Below, in pieces: positions 1 to 5,275 of a stretch of 7,814 nucleotides of DNA (position 1 is the stretch's first letter; the number at the start of each line of letters is the position of its first letter). This stretch comes from Pseudomonadota bacterium. Its GTDB lineage: Bacteria; Pseudomonadota; Alphaproteobacteria; Rhizobiales; Hyphomicrobiaceae. The stretch is from contig JAEZBU010000400.1 of assembly GCA_023426855.1 (NCBI GenBank), forward strand, positions 1 to 7,814. Reading direction: 5' to 3'. The notes beneath the pieces are model-generated. The model was not told the DNA's origin and searched no databases. It saw nothing but the letters and a program-made list of their open reading frames with translations. The position numbers and the translations under genes were made by a program.

Positions 1-419
1 AGCGCCGGCAGCACGGTTTCGCATAGAGCGCTCATGTGGCGCGCGGCGTCTTCGTCGGGCACGTCATAGCGCCACGTCCCGGCGAGGCCACCGCAACCGC
101 GGCCATAAGATGCCGCCACCCGGCAGATCGACCGCGCGACGCCGCTGAAGTATTTGACGGAAGACAGCGTCCACGGCGTCGGGGCATTGAGGCGCGTCAG
201 ATAATCTGTTCCGGTTAGAACCTGCGGCGACTGGGCTTCGTAGAGATTGAAAAACTCCAGCTCCGCTTTGATCGCCACGTAGCGCCGTCCGCGCAAAAAT
301 CCCGGGATGCCGACGCGCTCCGGCATATGTTCCTCGCCATGCCAGGCATAGAATTGATCGCGTCCTTCCGCGGCGATGTCGTGCCAGATCGCCACCGCGC
401 CTTCGCCGGCCAGTGCCAT
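1..419 (-). CDS. Conserved protein of unknown function, possible dimeric alpha/beta-barrel type (C-terminus beyond window)
   Basis: The minus strand is open from an ATG at 419-417 to the left edge, giving 139 codons with no stop. The start is preceded by an excellent ribosome site (GGGAGGAG, complement of 424-431) four bases away. The visible protein begins MALAGEGAVAIWHDI and has conserved-looking stretches: WHDI (res 12-15), FYAWHGEEHMPERV (23-36), GIPGFLRGRRY (38-48), and FFNLYEAQSP (56-65) followed by VLTG. The pattern of a WHDI strand, an HGEEHMPER helix, a GFLRGRRY strand and an FxLYE strand resembles ferredoxin-like dimeric alpha/beta-barrel proteins of the EthD/stress-response type, probably with a second such half (LAGTWRYDVPDED, res 112-124). 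That fold call is inference. No catalytic function can be assigned. The gene is divergent from the IclR/ABC operon and shares its promoter region, so it may be co-regulated and act on the same compound. Confidence 0.78.
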   Translation of the reverse strand, partial: MALAGEGAVAIWHDIAAEGRDQFYAWHGEEHMPERVGIPGFLRGRRYVAIKAELEFFNLYEAQSPQVLTGTDYLTRLNAPTPWTLSSVKYFSGVARSICRVAASYGRGCGGLAGTWRYDVPDEDAARHMSALCETVLPA

Positions 420-461
420 CGTTCTCCTCCCACAGAGTGATCCGCGCTCGTTGTTTTGCGC

Positions 462-490
462 TGGACAGTTTCGGAATGCCATTCCAGAAT
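462..490 (+). promoter_or_regulatory. Candidate sigma-70-like promoter of the IclR/ABC operon
   Basis: TGGACA (462-467) matches TTGACA at five of six bases. After a 17-bp spacer comes CAGAAT (485-490), which matches TATAAT at four of six. The start point would fall near 497, giving a leader of about 45 nt. The spacer contains the 13-bp palindrome, so a bound regulator would block RNA polymerase directly. The -10 box is weak and the call rests only on motif likeness. Confidence 0.4.
473..485. promoter_or_regulatory. Perfect palindrome, probable IclR-family operator
   Basis: GGAATG (473-478), one central C (479), CATTCC (480-485): a perfect 13-bp inverted repeat with a one-base centre. The E. 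coli IclR consensus is a GGAAAT / N / ATTTCC palindrome of the same length and geometry; the outer GGAA/TTCC four bases of each half agree. It lies 56 bp upstream of an IclR-family gene and inside the candidate promoter spacer, which fits autoregulation. Binding is inferred, not shown. Confidence 0.6.
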
Positions 491-540
491 ATCCATCAGT
501 TGCCCGATCGAAAAGAGGCAACAGCAGGAAACGCATTGCA

Positions 541-1386
541 ATGACGGTGGCAGCAGTCAGCCGATGCCTGAAGATCGTCGAGAGCCTGGCCGGCGTGGTC
601 GGTGGGCTTGAACTCGGCGATATTGCGCAGCGCGTTGCCATGCCGAAGAGCGCGGCTCATCGCCTGCTGACAACGCTGACCGCTGAAGGCTGGGTCGTGC
701 AGGATCCAGTGACGCAGAATTACATGCTGTCGCTGCGTGTTGCGACGCTGGCATTCCACGATCTCGACGTTCGCGTCGTCACCGACGTGGTGCAGGCCAT
801 TCTCGATCGGCTGGCGCGGCGCACGCGCGAATACTGCCGGCTGGCGATGGTCGAGGGCGATACGCTGTCGTGGGTTTCCAAAGCGCAGGGCGCGACGACA
901 GGGCTGCGCTACGACGCGGCCATGGGCCATGAAGTGGCGTTGCATGCAACCGCGACCGGCAAGGCATGGCTGGCGTCGCTGCCCGATAGCGAAGCCGTGC
1001 GCATTGTTGCTGAACGAAATTTCTTCCGTCATCTGCAGGTCGGTCCGCGCGCGGCGCGCACGCAGGCGGAGTTGAAACGGCGGCTGGCTGAAACGCGAAC
1101 GCAAGGGTTTGCCACGGCCGTTGAGGAGGCGGAGCCCGGCATCGGCGCGTTGGCTGTTATCTTCCGTACCGATGAACATCCGGAGTCGCCTGTCGCCGGA
1201 ACTGTGAGTATTGCCGGTCCGATGACGCGGATCAGGCCGGATCGCTACGGGGAACTCGTGTCGTGTTTGCGTGAGGCGGCGTCGGAGCTTGAGGCGGTGT
1301 GGCGGATCAGGACGCGCCAGCGCATCGAGACCTACGGTCCACGCGATTATGACCTGCAGAATGTAAGGGGGCAGGCGGCAGAATGA
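541..1386 (+). CDS. IclR-family transcriptional regulator
   Basis: The protein has 281 residues, close to the usual 250-280 for the family. Residues 3-60 form the winged helix-turn-helix: AAVSRCLKIVESLA, a G-G-L-E-L-G-DIAQRV segment, a recognition helix around MPKSAAHRLLTTL (34-46), and a wing ending NYMLS. Residues 75-255 are the IclR effector domain, with its signature stretches LHATATGKAWLA (134-145) and AVEEAEPGIGALAV (193-206). I chose the ATG at 541 because AGGAA lies ten bases upstream and the helix-turn-helix begins directly after it. The frame is open further upstream to 376, but that part overlaps the divergent gene and the palindrome and resembles no domain. The stop overlaps the next start (ATGA, 1383-1386), so regulator and permease are translationally coupled. 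IclR proteins usually bind small organic acids or aromatics; the ligand here is unknown but is plausibly the imported compound or a breakdown product. Confidence 0.93.
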   Translation: MTVAAVSRCLKIVESLAGVVGGLELGDIAQRVAMPKSAAHRLLTTLTAEGWVVQDPVTQNYMLSLRVATLAFHDLDVRVVTDVVQAILDRLARRTREYCRLAMVEGDTLSWVSKAQGATTGLRYDAAMGHEVALHATATGKAWLASLPDSEAVRIVAERNFFRHLQVGPRAARTQAELKRRLAETRTQGFATAVEEAEPGIGALAVIFRTDEHPESPVAGTVSIAGPMTRIRPDRYGELVSCLREAASELEAVWRIRTRQRIETYGPRDYDLQNVRGQAAE

Positions 1387-2240
1387 CGATTGCAGACCAG
1401 AATACCGTCTCCGAGTCAGGAGCGGGCAAGGAGGCCGGCACAGGGTTGGGCGCGCGCACGGCACGGGCGCTGGCGCGCAATCGCAACGTCATCATAACGT
1501 TTCTGGGGCTGCTGCTGGCCTGGGAAGGTGCGGCGCGGTTTTTCAATCTGCCGCTCTACCTGCTGCCGGCGCCGACCGCAGTGTGGGACGGCTTCATGTC
1601 TCAGCCGTGGCGCATGCTTCAGAATACGCTCGTAACGCTGCAGATTATCGTCGTCGGTTATGCCATCGCGGTTCTGGTGAGTGTGCCGCTGGCACTGCTG
1701 ATCGCCTTCTCGCGTTTTGTGCAAACGACGCTGTATCCGCTCTTGATCGTATTCCAGATCATTCCCAAAATCGCCATCGCGCCGCTGATGATCGTCTGGT
1801 TTGGGTTCGGCTTCATGCCGAAAGTCATGCTGGTTTTCCTGTTGTCGTTCTTTCCAATAGTCATCAGCGCGATTGCTGGCTTCCGCTCGCTTGATGACGA
1901 TGTGGAGGATTTCGCCCGATCCACCGGCGCCGGGCCGTGGCGTATGTTCATCAAGATCCGCCTGCCGCAATCGCTGCCGCATATTTTTACCGGTCTCAAA
2001 GTTGGCGCGGCCTTGGCCGCCACCGCTGCCGTGGTTGCCGAATTTGTCGGTTCGGATGCCGGCCTTGGCTATCTTATTCTCGAATACAACGGTTTTATCG
2101 AAACACCGAAAGTGTTTGCCGCCATTATTCTGCTCTCGCTGGCGGGATTGGCCATTTACTATCTCGTCGAGGTGCTCGAACGCATCGCAATTCCCTGGCA
2201 CGTTTCGCAAAAGAAAGACGATGCGGCCGGAGCTAATTAA
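1383..2240 (+). CDS. ABC transporter inner-membrane permease (SsuC/TauC-like family)
   Basis: This is a 285-residue permease of the BPD-transport type. A polar N-terminal tail (1-34) is followed by hydrophobic segments near 36-52, 83-109, 117-141, 147-167, 205-222 and 244-262, consistent with six membrane helices. The cytoplasmic coupling loop is clear at 175-200 (EDFARSTGAG..., then I-R-LPQSLPH). It matches the EAA motif that docks on the ATPase. The stretch FQIIPKIAIAPLMIVWFG (124-141) is typical of the SsuC/TauC/ThiX group. The start overlaps the regulator stop by 4 bp. Together with the binding protein and ATPase downstream it completes one importer. Family members carry sulfonates, taurine, nitrate, thiamine precursors and aromatic acids, so the family does not decide the substrate. 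Confidence 0.93.
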   Translation: MTIADQNTVSESGAGKEAGTGLGARTARALARNRNVIITFLGLLLAWEGAARFFNLPLYLLPAPTAVWDGFMSQPWRMLQNTLVTLQIIVVGYAIAVLVSVPLALLIAFSRFVQTTLYPLLIVFQIIPKIAIAPLMIVWFGFGFMPKVMLVFLLSFFPIVISAIAGFRSLDDDVEDFARSTGAGPWRMFIKIRLPQSLPHIFTGLKVGAALAATAAVVAEFVGSDAGLGYLILEYNGFIETPKVFAAIILLSLAGLAIYYLVEVLERIAIPWHVSQKKDDAAGAN

Positions 2241-2268
2241 ACAACGCCCCCAACGGGCAGGTTTGTCT

Positions 2269-2274
2269 GGGAGG
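2269..2274 (+). promoter_or_regulatory. Strong ribosome site of the binding-protein gene, in a small hairpin loop
   Basis: GGGAGG ends five bases before the ATG at 2280. It is flanked by TTGTC (2263-2267) and GACAA (2274-2278), which could pair as a 5-bp stem and hold most of the site in a six-base loop. This is the only gene in the operon with a clear gap (2241-2279) before it. The strong site fits the need to make more binding protein than permease. A regulatory role for the stem is speculative. Confidence 0.6.
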
Positions 2275-2279
2275 ACAAC

Positions 2280-3257
2280 ATGAGACTGTTGATATGCATG
2301 CTCGTCGTCGTTGCTGCAGTGGCGTTTCCCGAGCGCCCCGCGGTTGCGCTGGACAAGGCCAGTTTGCGGCTCAACTGGGTGCTGATCGGCCAGCATCCGC
2401 CATATTACCTTGGCGTGAAGCGGGGCTATTACAAAGAGGAAGGCATCGATCTCACGATCAACGAGGGTCGTGGTTCGGGCGCTGCGGTGCAGCTCGTCGC
2501 CAATGGCGATGACACGTTCGGTCTTTCCGATGCCGGCGCGGTGATTGCCGGCCGCGCCAAGGGCGCGCCGGTCACGGTGATCCTGTCGATCTTCCGGACC
2601 TCGAACCTGAGCGTCACCTGCCGCCAGGATCACGGCGTCAAGAAGCTGACGGACCTGTACGGCAAGAAGATCGCCGGTACCGCCGGCGATGCCCTGCATC
2701 AGATGTGGCCGGGACTGGTCGGCGCAAACAAACTCGATACGAGTAAGATTTCTCTGGTGTTCATGGATCCGGCGACCAAGCCACTGTCTGTCCTGGACGG
2801 GCGGACCGAGTGCCTGCTGGGTGGCATCGATGACCAGGCGGTGACGATCGAGAACCGTGGCGCCAAGGTGGATGTGCTGCGCTTCGCGGACAACAACTTC
2901 AATACGATGACGGTCAGCGCCTTCACCAACGACAAGCTGATCAAGGAAAACCCGGACCTGGTGCGCCGCTTCGTGAGAGCGACGGTGCGGAGCTGGGAAT
3001 CCGCGATGAAAGATCCGGGCGCGGCTGTCGAGGCTGCAGCCGAAGCCAAGCCCGGTATCAACAAGGACATTCTGCGGGCGCAGCTCGAAGCCAGCATCAA
3101 ACTGGTGCCGCCGCCGGATGGCAGCGCCATGCCATTCGGCTCGGCGCCGGCTGCGTTCTGGGATCAGACGCTGGCCATCCTGAAAGAATATCAGGGCTTG
3201 AAGACGGACGCCGCCACGGTGGATCACTACAACTACAGCTTCTTGCCGAAGCAATGA
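2280..3257 (+). CDS. ABC transporter periplasmic substrate-binding protein (NMT1/TauA-like)
   Basis: The protein has 325 residues. Residues 1-24 are a Sec signal peptide: a hydrophobic core LLICMLVVVAAVAF and a cleavage site after AVA (22-24). The mature protein starts with SLRLNWVLIGQHPPYYLG (28-45), then KRGYYKEEGIDLTI (47-60) and GSGAAVQLVANGDDTFGLSDA (66-86). This is the typical N-lobe of NMT1/THI5-like and sulfonate/taurine-type binding proteins (cluster F fold). Ligand contacts in this family usually come from the LNW-H-PYY region and the GSG and SDA loops. RFVRATVRSWESA (230-242) is the usual C-lobe helix. It should capture the solute in the periplasm and pass it to the permease. Its stop overlaps the ATPase start (ATGA, 3254-3257). 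Aromatic and planar contact residues would fit a heterocyclic or aromatic ligand, but I cannot assign one. Confidence 0.92.
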   Translation: MRLLICMLVVVAAVAFPERPAVALDKASLRLNWVLIGQHPPYYLGVKRGYYKEEGIDLTINEGRGSGAAVQLVANGDDTFGLSDAGAVIAGRAKGAPVTVILSIFRTSNLSVTCRQDHGVKKLTDLYGKKIAGTAGDALHQMWPGLVGANKLDTSKISLVFMDPATKPLSVLDGRTECLLGGIDDQAVTIENRGAKVDVLRFADNNFNTMTVSAFTNDKLIKENPDLVRRFVRATVRSWESAMKDPGAAVEAAAEAKPGINKDILRAQLEASIKLVPPPDGSAMPFGSAPAAFWDQTLAILKEYQGLKTDAATVDHYNYSFLPKQ

Positions 3258-4132
3258 TGCAGCAAGGGGCCAAGCAGGCGGACCTCGCCGTCGTTCCATC
3301 GCATCCGCGCGCGGGGGCTGGACCGGCGGCGATCAAAATCAATGGCGTCTCGAAGGTGTTCCGGCGCGGCGCCACGCGCGTGCAGGCGCTCGACCAGGTG
3401 GATCTGACGGTCGGCGATGGCGAGTTTCTCGCCGTCGTCGGGCCATCGGGTTGCGGCAAGAGCACGTTGATGCGGCTGGTGGCCGGGTTGCTGCCGGCCA
3501 CGACCGGCAGTGTCGAAATCGGCGATAAGACGGTGTCGGGACCATATACCGACGTCGGCATCGTATTCCAGCAGCCGATCCTGCTCGACTGGCGCACAGT
3601 GCTCGGCAACGTATTGTTGCAGCTCGAGTTGCGTGGCGTCGATCCGCAGCCTTACGAGGCGCGCGGCAAAGCACTGCTGCACGCGGTCGGTCTCGGCGAT
3701 TTCTGCAACGCATTTCCGCGCGAGCTGTCGGGTGGCATGCGGCAGCGCGCGGCCATCGTGCGGGCGCTGGTGCACGATCCGCGTATCCTGCTGATGGATG
3801 AGCCGTTCGGTGCGCTCGATGCACTGACGCGCGAGCAGATGCGCATTGACCTGGAAGACCTGTGGCTGTCGTCGCGCAAGACGGTGCTGTTCATCACGCA
3901 CTCGATCGACGAGGCGGTGCTGCTCGCCGACCGCGTGATCGTGATGTCGCCGCGGCCGGGCAAGATCGACCAGATCATGGACATCAATCTGCCGCGTCCG
4001 CGCGGGCTCGACGGGCGGCGGCTGCCGGGCTTCACCGAGGCCAGCGATCGGATCACCAATATCTTCCTCGATCGCGGTGTGCTGCACGGCTCGCGGGGTG
4101 GTTTTGCAGCCAATCTCAAGGAGGCGACATGA
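3254..4132 (+). CDS. ABC transporter ATPase subunit (SsuB/TauB-like)
   Basis: The protein has 292 residues and every nucleotide-binding motif. Walker A is GPSGCGKST (63-71), the Q-loop is VFQQPIL (104-110), the signature is LSGGMRQR (158-165), Walker B is ILLMDEP (178-184), the D-loop is GALDA (186-190), and the H-loop is THS (215-217). It powers import by the permease/binding-protein pair of the same operon. Two in-frame ATGs are adjacent (3254 and 3257). The first makes an ATGA overlap with the preceding stop and is preferred for coupling. A 26-residue N-terminal extension without recognisable motif precedes the first strand (IKINGVSKVF). The end overlaps the oxidoreductase start by 4 bp. 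Confidence 0.95.
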   Translation: MMQQGAKQADLAVVPSHPRAGAGPAAIKINGVSKVFRRGATRVQALDQVDLTVGDGEFLAVVGPSGCGKSTLMRLVAGLLPATTGSVEIGDKTVSGPYTDVGIVFQQPILLDWRTVLGNVLLQLELRGVDPQPYEARGKALLHAVGLGDFCNAFPRELSGGMRQRAAIVRALVHDPRILLMDEPFGALDALTREQMRIDLEDLWLSSRKTVLFITHSIDEAVLLADRVIVMSPRPGKIDQIMDINLPRPRGLDGRRLPGFTEASDRITNIFLDRGVLHGSRGGFAANLKEAT

Positions 4133-5121
4133 AAGTTGCGGTGCTCGGCACGTCGCATTGGCATGTGCCGCTATATGAGCCGGGCTTTGCCAAGGCAGGC
4201 GTCGATGTGGTGGCTGCCTGGGATGAAAGCCCGGTCGCGGCCGCTGATTTTGCGAAACGCCACGGCGCGCAGGCGTACGATAGTGTCGACCGGCTGCTGC
4301 AGGCCGACATCGATCTGGCGTTCGTTTTCGGGCCTCCCGCCAAGGTCCCGGCGCTGGCCAAGGCCGTGATCGCGCGCGGTGTGCCGATGGCGCTGGAAAA
4401 GCCGTGCGCCCGGTCGGCCGCCGAGATCGCGGACGTGCGTGCGGCAGCCGAAGCGGCCGGCGCATATGTGTCGGTGCCGCTGGTGCAGCGCGTTGCCGCC
4501 ATCGGCATTGCGCTGATGGCCCAGGCCGAAAAGGATCGCCCGATCGACGTGTCGTTCCGCTTCATTGCGGGGCCTCCCGAACGCTACGAGCGCGTCGGTT
4601 GCGGCTGGGCACTCGATCCCGAGCTTGGCGGCGGCGGCCCGATCATCAACCTGTCAGTGCACTTCATCGATCTGGCGCTGACGCTGACCGGCAGTCCGGC
4701 GGCGTCCGTGTTCTGCCGCACCAGCAACCTGCTGCACGGCCGCAAGGTCGAGGATCGCGGCATGATCTCGATCGTTCATCGCAATGGTGCGCTGTCGTCG
4801 ATCGACGTCGGATACCGCTATCCGGACATGGCACGGAAGCGCGAATACCGGCTGTCGATGATTGGCCGGACGTCGTATCTGGAATCCGAACCCAATGCGC
4901 TGGCGATCCGTACCACCTCCGGTGAGGTGACGCATGTGCCGGTGACCTACGATTCTGACGATTACTACGTCGATTATGTCGTGCGGACTGTTGAGGACGT
5001 CCGAAACAAGCGGAAACCGGCAGCAGGTCTTGCGGAAATACACAATGTGTTGCGGATTATCGATGCGGCTTATGCATCCTCGAAGACCGGACAATCTGTT
5101 GTTGTCGATGGGGTTTTATGA
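4129..5121 (+). CDS. Gfo/Idh/MocA-family NAD(P)-dependent oxidoreductase
   Basis: This 330-residue protein is of standard family length. The N-terminal Rossmann strand is MKVAVLGTSHWHVPLY (1-16), which keeps the first glycine but not the full GxGxxG. It is followed by an acidic residue after strand two (AAWDESP, 29-35) and the family hallmark EKP (90-92) with its catalytic-type lysine 91. The C-terminal domain contains GGGGPIINLSVHFIDL (167-182), matching the family GGG-x(3)-D-x-G-x-H-x(2)-D pattern but with Asn174 for Asp and Ser176 for Gly. His178 and Asp181 are kept. Start choice: AAGGAGG (4118-4124) lies four bases before this ATG, which overlaps the ATPase stop. The family oxidises or reduces sugars, polyols and similar alcohols. 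Here it probably works on the compound the operon imports. Substrate and direction are unknown. Confidence 0.9.
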   Translation: MKVAVLGTSHWHVPLYEPGFAKAGVDVVAAWDESPVAAADFAKRHGAQAYDSVDRLLQADIDLAFVFGPPAKVPALAKAVIARGVPMALEKPCARSAAEIADVRAAAEAAGAYVSVPLVQRVAAIGIALMAQAEKDRPIDVSFRFIAGPPERYERVGCGWALDPELGGGGPIINLSVHFIDLALTLTGSPAASVFCRTSNLLHGRKVEDRGMISIVHRNGALSSIDVGYRYPDMARKREYRLSMIGRTSYLESEPNALAIRTTSGEVTHVPVTYDSDDYYVDYVVRTVEDVRNKRKPAAGLAEIHNVLRIIDAAYASSKTGQSVVVDGVL

Positions 5122-5183
5122 CTTTAAGTGCCAATTGCGCACATTTGAAGGATCGACAATCTAACTATAAATCATAATTTCAA

Positions 5184-5264
5184 TGCAACTGTGGCGCGAA
5201 TAGCACCACACCTGTCTTCAATTCGTGCAGATATGACCCTGCCTGCAATTTGCAGTTGCACGAA
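5184..5264 (+). promoter_or_regulatory. Leader segments with mutually exclusive pairings before the adhesin ribosome site
   Basis: Three perfect pairings share one segment. TGCAACTG (5184-5191) is complementary to CAGTTGCA (5253-5260). TTCGTGCA (5222-5229) is complementary to TGCACGAA (5257-5264). CTGCAA (5243-5248) pairs with TTGCAG (5250-5255) as a 13-bp palindrome with a central T. The first two compete for 5257-5260, and the first and third for 5253-5255. The shared segment ends where the G-rich ribosome site begins. The DNA palindrome could instead be a protein-binding operator. Confidence 0.4.
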
Positions 5265-5271
5265 GAGGGGG
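5264..5271 (+). promoter_or_regulatory. Ribosome binding site deciding the adhesin start
   Basis: AGAGGGGG lies four bases before ATG 5276. The overlapping GTG at 5273 is in the same frame but only one base from the G-run, too close to be favoured. The ATG is therefore the better start; the two differ by one residue. Confidence 0.6.
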
Positions 5272-5275
5272 TGTG

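Larger units (their letters stand above)
420..540. promoter_or_regulatory. Divergent promoter region between the unknown gene and the IclR operon
   Basis: These 121 bp separate two start codons pointing apart. The left edge holds the ribosome site of the minus-strand gene (424-431). The right edge holds AGGAA (526-530) ten bases before the iclR-type start at 541. The centre holds a 13-bp palindrome and a candidate sigma-70 promoter. I saw no convincing -35/-10 pair for the minus-strand gene. Control of both directions from one site is inferred from the layout, which is common for IclR-family loci. Confidence 0.75.
5122..5275 (+). promoter_or_regulatory. AT-richer leader and promoter region of the adhesin gene
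   Basis: These 154 bp separate the operon end from the adhesin start and are clearly richer in A/T than the flanking genes, mainly at 5140-5185. A candidate promoter is TTGAAG (5145-5150), a 15-bp spacer and TATAAA (5166-5171). The -10 is good, but the spacer is shorter than ideal. It would start a transcript near 5178. Downstream are an imperfect dyad (5190-5210: TGTGG c GC, loop, GC a CCACA) and a set of complementary segments ending at the ribosome site, listed separately. No clear terminator for the upstream operon was found here. Confidence 0.45.

Noticed and set aside
36..218. Plus-strand open frame of 60 codons at the left edge
   Set aside because: It is antisense to the unknown minus-strand gene, whose start, ribosome site and protein pattern are much better. 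Its translation is Arg/Ala-rich and featureless.
376..540. Longer N-terminus for the IclR regulator from ATG 376
   Set aside because: The extra 55 residues overlap the start and ribosome site of the divergent gene and the operator-like palindrome. The helix-turn-helix begins right after the ATG at 541, which has its own ribosome site.
496..1464. Minus-strand open frame of 322 codons
   Set aside because: It covers the IclR gene in antisense, crosses the divergent promoter region, and has no domain pattern.
2280..2351. Binding protein as a lipoprotein through Cys6
   Set aside because: LLIC at residues 3-6 lies at the start of the hydrophobic core, too early for a lipobox and without the small residues before Cys. 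A normal cleavage site AVA is present at 22-24.
1416..3299. Very long open frame (627 codons) on the minus strand
   Set aside because: It lies entirely antisense to the permease and binding protein, which show clear family motifs. Its translation is rich in Arg, His and Gln with no recognisable domain, as expected from a GC-rich antisense frame.
3862..4128. Longer N-terminus for the oxidoreductase from ATG 3862
   Set aside because: The frame is open, but it lies inside the ATPase gene and encodes an Ala/Arg-rich stretch without motifs. The Rossmann strand and a strong AAGGAGG site mark 4129.
1383..4132. Naming the transporter ssuABC, tauABC or thiXYZ
   Set aside because: All three subunits fit the broad family, but no substrate-specific enzyme, riboswitch or residue set supports any one of these names.
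3233..4465. Minus-strand open frame of 410 codons
   Set aside because: It is antisense to the ABC ATPase with its full motif set and to the start of the oxidoreductase. The composition is a typical antisense shadow.
5122..5275. A terminator for the oxidoreductase operon in the 5190-5210 dyad
   Set aside because: The stem is broken by a mismatch, is not followed by a T-run, and lies downstream of the likely adhesin promoter.
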